The notes: generated by a model from the sequence alone, not told the origin. 64,000 nt of DNA from Clostridiales bacterium (GCA_022508245.1 JAFLVO010000001.1:1-64000), one strand, 5' to 3'. Counted from the first letter of the stretch, positions 17,653 through 28,338 are shown. Program-made: numbers and translations.

Positions 17653-17754
17653 CTATTCGTATAGCTGATAGTTATATGCCCTTATTGCAATTATTATATT
17701 GGGAATTAAAATTATTGCAACGGCAATAAGTCCGTAGTAGTTAAACCAACTCAT
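17653..17754 (-). pseudogene. Short 33-aa membrane ORF, probable truncated N-terminus of a small clostridial membrane protein
   Basis: MSWFNYYGLIAVAIILIPNIIIAIRAYNYQLYE*; resembles the start of a longer family but stops after one TM. Confidence 0.45.
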
Positions 17755-17758
17755 ATTT

Positions 17759-18088
17759 TTAACCCAATTTGTCGCCGTTATTAACTTTCCTTTCGGGCGC
17801 AATCAGTACGACTCCGCCCTCGCTGTAAGTGCCGAGAACGAGCACCTCGGACATAAAATCGGCAATTTGCCTCGGCGGGAAGTTTACGACCGCCAGAACC
17901 TGTTTTCCAATGAGCTCGTCCGCAGAATATTTTTCCGTAATCTGCGCGGACGATTTTTTTATGCCCAAATCCTTGCCGAAATCAATTTTTAATTTATACG
18001 CCGGCTTTTTTGCTTTTTCGAAAACTTCGGCTTCAATTACCGTGCCGACGCGGATATCCAATTTTAAAAAATCATCAAAAGTCGCCAT
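17759..18088 (-). CDS. csaA: tRNA-binding domain protein CsaA
   Basis: MATFDDFLKLDIRVGTVIEAE...KPAYKLKIDFGKDLGIKKSSAQITEKY...QVLAVVNFPPRQIADFMSEVLVLG. Confidence 0.93.
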   Translation of the reverse strand: MATFDDFLKLDIRVGTVIEAEVFEKAKKPAYKLKIDFGKDLGIKKSSAQITEKYSADELIGKQVLAVVNFPPRQIADFMSEVLVLGTYSEGGVVLIAPERKVNNGDKLG

Positions 18089-18135
18089 TTTATTCCCCGT
18101 AGGCTAAATTGAAATATAATCGTCGATAACCGTTG

Positions 18136-18459
18136 TTACTTTTTCAATATTTCATGCGGTGCTTCAATTTCATTGACGACAGTATGCTCTGTCAATTCAG
18201 ATAAAATCTTTATTTTCGCATTTATAATAGGTCTCATACAGTTTGGAACATGCTCCTGATGAGCTCTGTGAATAGCCACACATTCTTTGCAATTACCGTG
18301 ATAACGGCAGGCTTTTGTACAAGGGCAATGGTCTTTGTCTTTATATTCTTCTCTGAAGGCAGACAAAAATTCTTCCTGAATACGTAAAAATTCCGGTCTG
18401 TTTCCGTTGTGAAACTGCTCCATCGCCTCTTTTTCTTTTTTATTGCCGTCTATAATCAT
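18136..18459 (-). CDS. Cysteine-rich hypothetical protein, 107 aa
   Basis: DKDHCPCTKACRYHGNCKECVAIHRAHQEHVPNC conserved-looking Cys/His pattern. Confidence 0.7.
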   Translation of the reverse strand: MIIDGNKKEKEAMEQFHNGNRPEFLRIQEEFLSAFREEYKDKDHCPCTKACRYHGNCKECVAIHRAHQEHVPNCMRPIINAKIKILSELTEHTVVNEIEAPHEILKK

Positions 18460-18492
18460 TTGCGTCCTCCGCTAAATTACTGTTTGGTTTTT

Positions 18493-19974
18493 TTAGTTAT
18501 CTTGCTCTTCAGTCGGCTGTTCTTGCAGGCTTTCCCGCTTTGCCCTCTTTATCAGTCTTATATATGCAAAGAGCAGGAGCCCGCCTTGGACTATACAGCA
18601 CAAAATCCACGAAATGGGATAGGATATAAGCAGGGTAGTCATATTGTGGTAGGCGGGATTTGCAAATACGGTGTATATCCAAAGAATACGGAATCCGCAT
18701 ACGCAAGCCAAGGTTATTATCATTGAGGAAATTGAGTAACCCATACCGCGCAGAAGTCCGCTTACGACGTCCATTACTCCGCACAGAAAATACGGAAGGC
18801 ATATGTATTTCAAACGCAGCAGTCCGTGGGCAATAATTTCGTCTTTTCCGGGCGAGTAAATGTTTAAAAGGGGCGTACCGAGCAGATATAAGCCCAATCC
18901 GAGCACGATGCCTACGACGCTGACCGACAAAAGGCATAGCAGAATAATTCTTTTAAGACGTCCGTACTTTTTGGCGCCTATGTGCTGTCCCGTAAAATTG
19001 AGCGCCGTCTGATGAAAGGCGTTCATGCCGATATAGACGAACCCCTCTATATTGGAAGCGGAAGTATTGCCGGAAATTACTGCGCTTCCGAACGCGTTTA
19101 TACTCTTTTGGATAATTACGTTTGAAATGGAAAACAGTGAGCCCTGAATACCTGCGGGAAGTCCTATGACGAGAATTTTCAGAAACTTATCCTTATAGAA
19201 CTTCATTTTGCGGGGAGTAAAGCGGTGAGACTCCTTTATGCGCATCATATATACTATAACCATTACCGCCGAGAGCGCCTGCGAAATGGCGGTAGCCGTT
19301 GCAACTCCGTCCACGTCCATATGGAATATAAATACGAATGATAAATTGAACAGAACGTTGACAACGCCCGCAATTACGAGGAATATAAGGGGACGGGTCG
19401 TGTCGCCCACCGAGCGCAGAATTGCCGCGCCGAAGTTATAGACGATAGAAAAGGGAATACCTATCGAATATATGCGTACGTACAGCGTGGATTGCTCTAT
19501 TATGTCTTCGGGAGTATCCATCCATTTAAGAAAGGTTCCCGCAAATACAAACCCCACGGCGCCGAAGATAATTCCGCCTATTGCGGCAGTCGGGATTGCG
19601 GTATGTACGAGCTCGTGCATGGAATTTTCGTCGCGCGCTCCGTAGTATTTCGCCGCACACACGCCCGCGCCGACGGACAGACCGATTAAAAGATTGACTA
19701 TTAGGTTTACGAGCGAACCTGTTGCCCCGACTGCGGGAAGTGCGGTATCGTTGGTTGAATTTCCGACAACGACGAGGTCTGCCGCATTAAAAAGCAGCTG
19801 CAACAGCCCCGTTGCAATAATCGGCAGAGTGTATAATATAATCCGTTTTATAAGCGGTCCTTGTGTCAAATCGACGGAGACGGCAACGCGCTTCCGCTTA
19901 TCCGATGATTCCGTAATTATATCCTCTTTTAAGTGTTCTTTGAGCGTGGCGGATAGAATTTTTCCGTCCGACAT
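18493..19974 (-). CDS. MATE family efflux transporter
   Basis: 12-TM-like; QGPLIKRIILYTLPIIATGLLQLLFNAADLVVVG; GANNN-type MATE signatures. Confidence 0.92.
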   Translation of the reverse strand: MSDGKILSATLKEHLKEDIITESSDKRKRVAVSVDLTQGPLIKRIILYTLPIIATGLLQLLFNAADLVVVGNSTNDTALPAVGATGSLVNLIVNLLIGLSVGAGVCAAKYYGARDENSMHELVHTAIPTAAIGGIIFGAVGFVFAGTFLKWMDTPEDIIEQSTLYVRIYSIGIPFSIVYNFGAAILRSVGDTTRPLIFLVIAGVVNVLFNLSFVFIFHMDVDGVATATAISQALSAVMVIVYMMRIKESHRFTPRKMKFYKDKFLKILVIGLPAGIQGSLFSISNVIIQKSINAFGSAVISGNTSASNIEGFVYIGMNAFHQTALNFTGQHIGAKKYGRLKRIILLCLLSVSVVGIVLGLGLYLLGTPLLNIYSPGKDEIIAHGLLRLKYICLPYFLCGVMDVVSGLLRGMGYSISSMIITLACVCGFRILWIYTVFANPAYHNMTTLLISYPISWILCCIVQGGLLLFAYIRLIKRAKRESLQEQPTEEQDN

Positions 19975-20017
19975 TTTGCTATTCTACGCTCATATACCTC
20001 GCTTGTCAAGTGAAAGT

Positions 20018-20050
20018 AAATGCGCGGCGTTAATTTAACGCCGCGCATTT
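20018..20050. terminator. Bidirectional terminator hairpin
   Basis: AAATGCGCGGCGTTAATTTAACGCCGCGCATTT perfect inverted repeat. Confidence 0.75.
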
Positions 20051-20078
20051 AAAGTGTTTATAAAAAGCGTTCGTTTAC

Positions 20079-20693
20079 TTATTTAATAAAATTAGTGCTC
20101 TTGCGGGGTTCGATGGCGGGAAGGGGCTCTTTGCCGTTTTTAATGCTTTTAAGCATCCATGCCATATTGTAGCCGAGCGTGCGCATCGTCTGTAAGCCTT
20201 CCTCGTCCTTTTTTACATCCTCGGGCGTGAAACCGTGCACGCCGTTCCAATATTGTGAGGAAACTATGGGCATTCTGTTGATTGTGAAGTACTTATTCAG
20301 CCTGTCGAAGGTTGCCGTAGTTCCGCTCCGCCTTGCGCTTACAACCGCCGCCGCGGGCTTGAACTGAAGGGATTTTTTGCTTGCGTAGAAAGCTCTGTCC
20401 AAAAGAGCGCACAGCGCGCCGTTGGGACCCGCATAGTAGACAGGGGAACCTATAATAATTCCGTCTGCCTCCCTCATGAGTGCAAGGATTTCGTTTGCGG
20501 GGTCATCGTCAAAGGCACATCCGTTCAGATTTGCACAAGCCCCGCAGGCAATACACCCGCGCACGGGTTTTTTGCCTATATGATATATCTGTGTGTCAAT
20601 TCCCTGCGAGTTTAAAGCGGAGGCAACCTCCGAAAGGGCGGTGTAGGTGCAACCGTTCTCGTGCGGACTGCCGTTAATCAATAGAACTTTCAT
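20079..20693 (-). CDS. Flavodoxin family / NADPH-dependent FMN reductase-like protein
   Basis: MKVLLINGSPHENGCTYTAL...CIACGAC...ADGIIIGSPVYYAGPNGALCALLDR. Confidence 0.92.
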   Translation of the reverse strand: MKVLLINGSPHENGCTYTALSEVASALNSQGIDTQIYHIGKKPVRGCIACGACANLNGCAFDDDPANEILALMREADGIIIGSPVYYAGPNGALCALLDRAFYASKKSLQFKPAAAVVSARRSGTTATFDRLNKYFTINRMPIVSSQYWNGVHGFTPEDVKKDEEGLQTMRTLGYNMAWMLKSIKNGKEPLPAIEPRKSTNFIK

Positions 20694-21003
20694 TTCAACC
20701 TCTTTTTATTTAATTTTTTATTCATTTTAGCACTTAAAAAGCAAATTTGCAAGACCTGTCGGTAAACTTGCCTTATAAGTCTTTGTTTGACTCCCGTATG
20801 TTCAAAGCTTATCGTTTTGAATGTAAAAACAATAAAAACAACAAGTTAATATACATATGTCAAAAATATTTCGTAAAAAACTTGCGTTTGTGTAAACTGT
20901 ATGATAAAATATTAACAAATATACGACGGGCATAAAAATTGTGGATACATAATTAAAATTACCCCGTCATATATTTTTTTCAGAGAAATTATAGAGGTGA
21001 ATT

Positions 21004-22104
21004 ATGGCTTACGACCGTTCGGACAATGAAGCAAGACTGCAAAGAAAACTTGTGCCCTTAAATATAGTAGTGTGCATCTTATGCCTGGTTTCTGCAATCT
21101 CTTTGGTGTTTGCTCCATTGATTAAAATCAATTTAAGCGAGATTAAAGAAGTATTTATGGAAATGATAGAGAGCGAGGGCAACTCGGAAGGCACGGATGG
21201 GAACGCGCCGGATTTCGAAGCTGTGTTCGATTCGCTTGAAGATGAAATTTCAATTACTGCGCTCGATATCGGTAAATTTGCATATTCGAATGAAAGCGTG
21301 TTAATGCCGCTTGTGATTAGCGCAGTTGAAACAATGGTTATTCCCGCTGTAAGCCAAGGGGTTTTAGAGGGATTGGACGTAGATACTACCGATATAGACT
21401 TTTCCAAACTCAACGAAAAATTCGAAGCTTTCAATCACGTTGACAGCGAGGAGGATATGCGCGTTGCGGCAGGCGAGTGGATAGACGAGATTATACGCAT
21501 TGGCGACCTTGAGATAAACTCCGAAGGCAGAGCGCAAATAATTGAAAATTTTGTTGATATTTATTACGATACTATCGAAGTTACGGACGGAAAATTCGAC
21601 ATCGAGAAAATGCTCTGCGTCTTTGCAAGCGAAGGTTTGGAGCTGGAAAAGCCAGTTACTAGCTACGCAGAATTTTTGGAAGAATATTTTAATAACACCG
21701 AAGACGGAGAGGTGTCCGAAGCGTACGAAATGTTGATGCAGGCCGACGAGCTTATTAAATCCTTTGCAAAGGGTGTATTCTGGCTCGTTATGTTCCCCGC
21801 TATCACTTGGTTAATACTCTTCCTGTTCTCACTTTTACATATATTTGCAAAGAACAAGCGCTTCGTTATGTGGTACGTCAAGCTGTTCGGCGGTATTCCC
21901 TGGCTTTTATTCGGATTCGCTCCTATGGTCTTGGGCGGCGCACTTGCCTCTGTGGGTGAAGAAATGGCAATAGCAGCTTCCGTATTCGGCGCAATAACCT
22001 CGTTAACCTGGATAAGCGGCGTATGCCTCGGACTTTTGTGGCTTGTGTCCATCTTCTGGGCTTTCCCCATAAAGCACAAGATAAGGGCAGACCGCAAGGG
22101 TTAA
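21004..22104 (+). CDS. Hypothetical membrane protein, 366 aa
   Basis: N-terminal TM, acidic extracytoplasmic region, C-terminal TMs; RBS GAGGTGA. Confidence 0.7.
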   Translation: MAYDRSDNEARLQRKLVPLNIVVCILCLVSAISLVFAPLIKINLSEIKEVFMEMIESEGNSEGTDGNAPDFEAVFDSLEDEISITALDIGKFAYSNESVLMPLVISAVETMVIPAVSQGVLEGLDVDTTDIDFSKLNEKFEAFNHVDSEEDMRVAAGEWIDEIIRIGDLEINSEGRAQIIENFVDIYYDTIEVTDGKFDIEKMLCVFASEGLELEKPVTSYAEFLEEYFNNTEDGEVSEAYEMLMQADELIKSFAKGVFWLVMFPAITWLILFLFSLLHIFAKNKRFVMWYVKLFGGIPWLLFGFAPMVLGGALASVGEEMAIAASVFGAITSLTWISGVCLGLLWLVSIFWAFPIKHKIRADRKG

Positions 22105-22130
22105 CAGAATACTCAAAAAAACGCAATTCA

Positions 22131-22158
22131 AGGCGCGGACTTTTGTCCGCGTCTTTTT
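22131..22158. terminator. Terminator hairpin
   Basis: AGGCGCGGACTTTTGTCCGCGTCTTTTTG. Confidence 0.75.
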
Positions 22159-22249
22159 GTATTTCGAAGTGTTGACAAATTTATATATGTAATGTTAAAA
22201 TATTACAGTGAGAATATTTTGAGCATTTTGAATGCGATTAAGGAGAGAA

Positions 22250-23131
22250 ATGAGTATTTTATTATGTGATTCAAATTGCGAGCTTTGGTTTGAAAGGGCG
22301 AGGGAGTTAAAGCTGGACTATATTTCAATGCCATACTGTTACAACAACGAGGAATACGGCTACGACCTTGGAGAGAAGACCGATTTCAAAAAGTTTTACA
22401 GCGCCGTCCGAGGCGGAACAGTGCCAAAGACTATGGCGTTGAACCCCGAAAATTACAAGGAAATTTTAACGCCATATTTCAAGGCGGGCGAGGACGTTTT
22501 ATATGTCAGCTTTTCGCACGCGATGAGCGGAACCTTTGCGCAGCTTGATAAGGCGCTCGAAGAACTCAAAGAGGAGTTTCCCGAAAGAAAGTGCACCGTA
22601 TTCAACACTAATTCGATATCTCTTGGCGCAGGGCTTCAGGTGGAGGCGGCGGCAGAGCTCAAGTTAAAGGGCGCGACAGACGACGAGATACTTGCATTTT
22701 TAAATGAATTTACGCACAGAGTAGCCGTCTACTTCGTGGTGGACGACCTTATGCATTTAAAGCGGGGCGGCAGGCTCTCCGCGGGCGCGGCAGTTGCGGG
22801 AACCCTGCTCTCCATTAAGCCCATACTCACGGTCAGCGCGGACGGCGGGCTCAACGTCTATACGAAGGCGCTCGGCAGGAAGAAAGCAATGCGCTCGCTC
22901 GCCGACAAGGTTAAATGCGAGCTTAAGGGCACGGAGTACAGCGTCTATATCATAGACGCCGACTGCAAGGAGGAAGGCGACGAGCTTGAAAAGATGATTA
23001 AATCGGCAAGACCGGACGCAAGGACGGTGCGCCAGCCAGTCGGACCCGTAATTGGCTCTCACTGCGGACCGGGCACAATCGGCGTAATTTTCGTGGCGGA
23101 CAAGCGCCCCATACCTTTGGAGAAAAAATAA
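22250..23131 (+). CDS. DegV family (fatty-acid-binding) protein
   Basis: DVLYVSFSHAMSGTFAQL...VFNTNSISLGAGLQV...VDDLMHLKRGGRLS...KPILTVSADGGL. Confidence 0.92.
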   Translation: MSILLCDSNCELWFERARELKLDYISMPYCYNNEEYGYDLGEKTDFKKFYSAVRGGTVPKTMALNPENYKEILTPYFKAGEDVLYVSFSHAMSGTFAQLDKALEELKEEFPERKCTVFNTNSISLGAGLQVEAAAELKLKGATDDEILAFLNEFTHRVAVYFVVDDLMHLKRGGRLSAGAAVAGTLLSIKPILTVSADGGLNVYTKALGRKKAMRSLADKVKCELKGTEYSVYIIDADCKEEGDELEKMIKSARPDARTVRQPVGPVIGSHCGPGTIGVIFVADKRPIPLEKK

Positions 23132-24261
23132 TGATAGAAGTTAAAGAAGTACTGACAAAACGCGATAAAAAGAAGTTTTTCAAATTCTATATAGATTTGT
23201 ACAAGGGCAGTCCCTACGCGACGCCCAACCTGTATTCCGACGAGCTTCCCGAGTTCGACCCTAAGGAGAACGACGCCTTCCGTTTTGCCGACTGCCGAAT
23301 GTTTTTGGCTTACAAAAACGGCAAAATAGCCGGGAGAATTGCGGCAATTCATCATAGGGGTGTAAACGAAAAATTCGGTTACAAGCAGGTCAGATTTACC
23401 CGATTTGACTTTATAGACGATTTGGAAGTTTCAAAGGCTCTCTTTGAAAAGGTCCGCGAATGGGCGAAAGAGCTTGAAATGACCGAAATAATCGGACCCA
23501 TGGGCTTTTCCGACCTCAACGAGGAGGGTATGCTCATCGACGGCTTCGACAGAGAGGTTATGTATATCGAAATATACAACCACGAGTACTATATTAAGCA
23601 CATGGAGGCGCTCGGTGCGTATAAAGTCGCCGATTGGAACTGCTACCGCATAAAGGTGCCCGAAAAGCACGATGAAAGACTTAAAAAGCTGAGTGCGCTC
23701 GTTGCCAAGAGGAACGGGTTCGAGCTTGTGGATATAGCCTATCTTTTAAAGCACGACAGAAAGAAGCTCGACGAATATATGATGAAATGCCTTACGGTTC
23801 TGGACGAGGCGTTCGCCGATTTATACGGCACAAGCCCCTTAAACGACAAACAAAAGGCGAGGGAGATGAAGACTGTATATATGGCGCTCGTTCCCGAGTT
23901 TGCGGCTATTGTAACAAAGGGAGAGGACGTAGTTGCCTACGGCTTTATGATGCCCTCTATGACCAAGGTTTTGCAAAAGGCGCGCGGCAATGTCTTCCCC
24001 AAAGGCATTCTGCCCTATATGAAGGCGATGAAACACCCCGAAGTCGTCGATTTAATGAGCATAGGCGTCGCAAAGAAGTATTCCAACCTCGGCGCGGTGG
24101 CAATGATAATCGACAGTTGCCTTGCAGGGCTCATAAAGCGCGGCTCGAAATACATAGAGACGGGACCCGAGCTCGAAAACAATAACAACGTTCAGAACCT
24201 TTGGAAAAACTATAACCCCGAGCTCGTCAAAAGGCACCGCTGCTGGGGCGTGAAAGTATAG
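23131..24261 (+). CDS. GNAT-superfamily-like protein, 376 aa
   Basis: AGRIAAIHHRGVNEKFG...IIGPMGFSDLNEEGMLIDGFD...; translationally coupled (TAATG) to degV. Confidence 0.75.
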   Translation: MIEVKEVLTKRDKKKFFKFYIDLYKGSPYATPNLYSDELPEFDPKENDAFRFADCRMFLAYKNGKIAGRIAAIHHRGVNEKFGYKQVRFTRFDFIDDLEVSKALFEKVREWAKELEMTEIIGPMGFSDLNEEGMLIDGFDREVMYIEIYNHEYYIKHMEALGAYKVADWNCYRIKVPEKHDERLKKLSALVAKRNGFELVDIAYLLKHDRKKLDEYMMKCLTVLDEAFADLYGTSPLNDKQKAREMKTVYMALVPEFAAIVTKGEDVVAYGFMMPSMTKVLQKARGNVFPKGILPYMKAMKHPEVVDLMSIGVAKKYSNLGAVAMIIDSCLAGLIKRGSKYIETGPELENNNNVQNLWKNYNPELVKRHRCWGVKV

Positions 24262-24343
24262 AAAATTTAATTTCGGATATTGCAATTAATGTTGATAAAT
24301 GGTATAATAATGTGCAAAGTATAATGAAACAAGGAGATTAAAG

Positions 24344-24958
24344 ATGGCTCACGAACAACTTATCGAAAAAATCAAGCAAACCAAGATAGTACCCGTTGTA
24401 GTACTCAATACAATCGAAGAAACCCTTCCCAAAATGGAGGCTCTTATCAAGGGCGGACTTCCCTGCGCGGAAATTACCTTCAGAACCCCCTGCGCGGCAG
24501 AGGCAATCGCTCTTACCGTTAAAACGTATCCCGATATGCTCGTAGGCGCGGGCACGGTAATAAACCGCGAACAGTGCGAAAAGGCTATTGCGGCGGGTTC
24601 TAAATTTATAGTTTCCCCCGGCTTCTCCGAGGAGGTTGCAGACTGCTGCAAAGAGCACGGTATGTTATATCTTCCCGGTATAGTCACTCCTACCGAGGCT
24701 ATGGCGGCAATCGCAAAGGGACTTACAACCCTTAAATTCTTCCCCGCGTCCAACTACGGCGGACTTAAAACCATTAAAGCTATCTGTGCTGCGTTCCCCT
24801 ACCTTAAAATTATGCCCACGGGCGGCATTTCGGACGCCAATATCCTTGAATACCTCGCATACGATAAAATTATCGCCTGCGGCGGCAGCTGGATGATGAC
24901 GGGTACTCCCGAAGAGATAGAGGCAAAGACCAAAGCCGCTGTCGCCCTTGTAAAATAG
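24344..24958 (+). CDS. eda: KDPG/KHG aldolase (2-dehydro-3-deoxyphosphogluconate aldolase)
   Basis: IVPVVVLNTIEETLPKMEALIKGGLPCAEITFRTPCA...VGAGTVINREQCEKAIAAGSKFIVSPGF...MPTGGIS. Confidence 0.95.
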   Translation: MAHEQLIEKIKQTKIVPVVVLNTIEETLPKMEALIKGGLPCAEITFRTPCAAEAIALTVKTYPDMLVGAGTVINREQCEKAIAAGSKFIVSPGFSEEVADCCKEHGMLYLPGIVTPTEAMAAIAKGLTTLKFFPASNYGGLKTIKAICAAFPYLKIMPTGGISDANILEYLAYDKIIACGGSWMMTGTPEEIEAKTKAAVALVK

Positions 24959-24990
24959 TTCACAAAAAACGACTACTATTCTGCAACAAT

Positions 24991-25019
24991 AAAGGCTGTG
25001 CATTGGGCACAGCCTTTTT
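24991..25019. terminator. Terminator hairpin
   Basis: AAAGGCTGTGCATTGGGCACAGCCTTTTT. Confidence 0.85.
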
Positions 25020-25066
25020 ACTATATTAAGTTTAGTTGTAAATTTGCCTCGCAGGATAATCGTTAA

Positions 25067-26101
25067 TTAAAAAGTTCCGCCGAAGCCTTTACCCAAAATT
25101 TCGTTTGCGTCTGTAATTATAACAAACGCCATGGGGTCCACTTGCTTTACCATTGTTTTAAGCTTCAGCGCCTCGCTCCTCTTGCAGACGGTCACAAGCA
25201 CCTTTTTAGGCTCTTTGGAATAACCGCCCTCGGCGTCCATAATTGTACAGCTGTGTTTTATCTTATGTATAATATAATTGTTAATTTCCTCGGGGTTTTT
25301 AGTTATAATCGTAATGTATTTCGTCTTGCCGATGCTCTCGATAACTCCGTCCAAAAGGAATGACTTTGCAAACAGACCTAAAAGCGAGAAGAGCATTATG
25401 TCCGGTGTATCGGGACTGAAAGTGAAACAAATGACCACGAAGTCGATTATAAGTAGCGACATTCCTACGTTCAGCTTGGTGTACTTTTTCATTATCATTG
25501 CAAGAATGTCCGTTCCGCCCGAGGTGGAGCCGCAGTTAAAGATGATAGCGCCGCCTATTCCGAAGAGGAGTATTGCGTAGCAGAGCTCCATAAAGGGCTC
25601 GTTGGTAAGGGTTTTGCTTTCAAGATGAATGGGCTGATTGCCCGTACCGACCAACTGTTCAAGCACCCATATTACAGCCGTGTATAAGAGCGAGCAGTAA
25701 ATAGTTCTTACCGTACACTGTTTGCCTAAAATGACAAGTCCCAAAATTACGAGGAATACGTTAATGATGGCAATAAACACACCCTGCGTTAAATAGGGAT
25801 TGTTGAAGGCGTATTGCAATAAAAGGGCAATACCGGCAACTCCGCCGAGCGTAAAGCCGTTAGGCGTCTGGAAAAAGAATACGCTTGACGACATCATTAA
25901 CACACCCGCCGTCATGAGCACCCACCTTAAAATTGTGTGACTTATCTTCTCTTTGGGTGCGCGCTCTTTTTTGCCGTTAGCCTTGGGCTCGGGCGAATTG
26001 TTTGCGACGCCGTCAGTGTCTGCCGCATTTTGAACGACGGGGCTGTTTTGCTCCTCGCCGTTTACTTCGGAAATTTCTTTTATCGTTTCGTTCTGTTCCA
26101 T
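25067..26101 (-). CDS. YitT family membrane protein (DUF161/DUF2179)
   Basis: FFQTPNGFTLGGVAGIALLLQY...FNCGSTSGGTDILAMIMKKYTKLNVG...TIITKNPEEINNYI. Confidence 0.92.
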   Translation of the reverse strand: MEQNETIKEISEVNGEEQNSPVVQNAADTDGVANNSPEPKANGKKERAPKEKISHTILRWVLMTAGVLMMSSSVFFFQTPNGFTLGGVAGIALLLQYAFNNPYLTQGVFIAIINVFLVILGLVILGKQCTVRTIYCSLLYTAVIWVLEQLVGTGNQPIHLESKTLTNEPFMELCYAILLFGIGGAIIFNCGSTSGGTDILAMIMKKYTKLNVGMSLLIIDFVVICFTFSPDTPDIMLFSLLGLFAKSFLLDGVIESIGKTKYITIITKNPEEINNYIIHKIKHSCTIMDAEGGYSKEPKKVLVTVCKRSEALKLKTMVKQVDPMAFVIITDANEILGKGFGGTF

Positions 26102-26277
26102 AGTTTTCTCTCAAGCCGCGCTGTGATTAGTTATATTGATTGGGATTGGCACCCGAACCGTAAGCGGCTTTTAAATCATATCATAAGTATAAAATCTTTG
26201 TCAATGAAAATATCTGATTATTGACAGCAAAATTGCCATATGTTATAATTTTAAAGACGGTTTTAAAGGATGACTAA

Positions 26278-28320
26278 ATGATAAACAGAGACGCAATTTT
26301 CTCGGACGAAACTATTCAGTTTAAAACTCCGTACGAGCCCAGGACGGGCGATACGGTCACACTCACTTTGCGCACGCTCAAAAACGACGTATTGCGCGCC
26401 TATGCGGTAATAAACGGGATAAAACATTCTATGTCAAAGGTTTTTACCCGCTCTTATTTTGACTATTGGCAGGCTACTTTTATATGCCCTCAAAAAGAGG
26501 TGCGCTATTATTTTACCGCCTCCGACGAAGACGATATGCTCTGCTACAACCGTCTCGGCTGTGCCGAAACCCATCAGGCGGAGTACAGTTTTTCGTTTAA
26601 ACCGGACAGCTCAATCCCCGCGTGGGCGCGTGGGGCGGTCTATTATCAGATATTCCCCGACAGATTTTTTAACGGCAACGAAGAAAACGACGTTGTCGAC
26701 AACGAATATTACTATACGGGCGGGCACTCGCACAAGGTTGCGGATTGGAACGCCTATCCCGCGAAATTGGACGTAAACAATTTCTACGGCGGAGATTTGC
26801 AGGGCGTAAAGCAAAAACTGGACTATTTAGAGGAGCTCGGGGTAGACGTAATATATTTAAACCCCGTTTTCGTGTCGCCGTCAAATCATAAATACGACGC
26901 GCAGGACTACGACCATATCGACCCTCACCTTGCAATCATCGAGGACGACGGCGGTCGGGTTATGGAGGATTGGGAAAAGCACAACGGTTTTGCTGAAAAG
27001 TATATTAAGCGTATAACTTCGCAAAAAAACCTTACAAAAAGCGATAAATTCTTTGCAAAGCTTGTAGAGGATATCCACTCCCGCGGTATGAAGGTAATTT
27101 TGGACGGCGTTTTCAACCACTGCGGGTCTTTCCACAAATGGATAGACAGAGAGGGAATTTATTTAAACAAAAAGGGCTATGAAAATGGAGCCTATCAGTC
27201 GGTACAAAGCCCTTACAGGGATTATTTCAAATTCGACAGTCCCTCTCACGCGCAGAACAGCTACGAGGGGTGGTGGGGGCATGCAACTCTTCCCAAACTC
27301 AACTACGAGCATAGCGAACAGCTTGAAGAGGAAATTTTAAAAATAGGCGAAAAATGGGTTTCGCCCCCTTACAACTGCGACGGTTGGCGGCTTGACGTTG
27401 CGGCGGATTTAGGGCACAGCCCAAGCTACAATCACAAATTCTGGGCAAAATTCCGAGAGAGAGTAAGATTGGCTAACCCCAACGCCTTGGTATTTGCCGA
27501 GCACTACGGTTCGCCCGAAAGCTGGCTTAAAAACGGCGAGTGGGATACGGTTATGAATTACGACGCCTTTATGGAGCCTGTAACCTGGTTTTTGACGGGT
27601 ATGGATAAGCACAGCGACAGCTTCGACGGTAACAGGTACAGGGACGGCAGAGCCTTCTTTGACAGCATGGCAAAGAATATGAGCAAATTCCCCCGTCCCG
27701 CGCTGGAATGTGCGTTAAATCAGCTGTCAAATCACGACCATTCCCGTTTTTTAACCCGCACAAACCGCACGGTGGGAAGATTAGGCACCCTCGGATCGGA
27801 GGCGGCGCGGGAGAACGTGGACGTGCGGATTATGCAGCTTGCAGTACTTATTCAGATGACCTGGCCGGGTGCACCTGGAATATACTATGCGGACGAGGCG
27901 GGGCAGGTCGGCTGGACTGACCCCGACAGCCGCAGAACCTACCCTTGGGGACACGAGAATAAACAGCTTATAGAATTTCACCGCGCCACTATAAAAATGA
28001 GAAAGAGGTTAAGCTGTCTTTCGTCGGGCAGCCTGAGTAAACTTGATGCGGGCAACGGCTATATTGCATACGCAAGGTTTGATGAGAACGAGTGCTGCGT
28101 AGTAATTATTAACGTCAACGAGGCGCCGATATCTTTGTTGGTGCCCGTTTGGCAGGTGGGTGTTTTGAGAGAAAACGCAGAAATGACCTGCATATTCCGC
28201 AGCAGCGGCTTGCTCTTTTCCGAGCAGGAAGAACAGTTTCCCGTCCGTCACGGCAGACTGTCACTCAATATCCCCGAGTGTTCGGGAATGGTTTTGCACT
28301 ATTCACTTAAAGATAAATAA
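26278..28320 (+). CDS. Glycoside hydrolase family 13, alpha-glycosidase/neopullulanase-like
   Basis: YQIFPDRFFNG, GDLQGVKQKLDYLEELGVDVIYLNPVF, DGWRLDVAADL, NHDHSRFLTR. Confidence 0.94.
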   Translation: MINRDAIFSDETIQFKTPYEPRTGDTVTLTLRTLKNDVLRAYAVINGIKHSMSKVFTRSYFDYWQATFICPQKEVRYYFTASDEDDMLCYNRLGCAETHQAEYSFSFKPDSSIPAWARGAVYYQIFPDRFFNGNEENDVVDNEYYYTGGHSHKVADWNAYPAKLDVNNFYGGDLQGVKQKLDYLEELGVDVIYLNPVFVSPSNHKYDAQDYDHIDPHLAIIEDDGGRVMEDWEKHNGFAEKYIKRITSQKNLTKSDKFFAKLVEDIHSRGMKVILDGVFNHCGSFHKWIDREGIYLNKKGYENGAYQSVQSPYRDYFKFDSPSHAQNSYEGWWGHATLPKLNYEHSEQLEEEILKIGEKWVSPPYNCDGWRLDVAADLGHSPSYNHKFWAKFRERVRLANPNALVFAEHYGSPESWLKNGEWDTVMNYDAFMEPVTWFLTGMDKHSDSFDGNRYRDGRAFFDSMAKNMSKFPRPALECALNQLSNHDHSRFLTRTNRTVGRLGTLGSEAARENVDVRIMQLAVLIQMTWPGAPGIYYADEAGQVGWTDPDSRRTYPWGHENKQLIEFHRATIKMRKRLSCLSSGSLSKLDAGNGYIAYARFDENECCVVIINVNEAPISLLVPVWQVGVLRENAEMTCIFRSSGLLFSEQEEQFPVRHGRLSLNIPECSGMVLHYSLKDK

Positions 28321-28338
28321 TTACCGTTTGGGGGCAAT

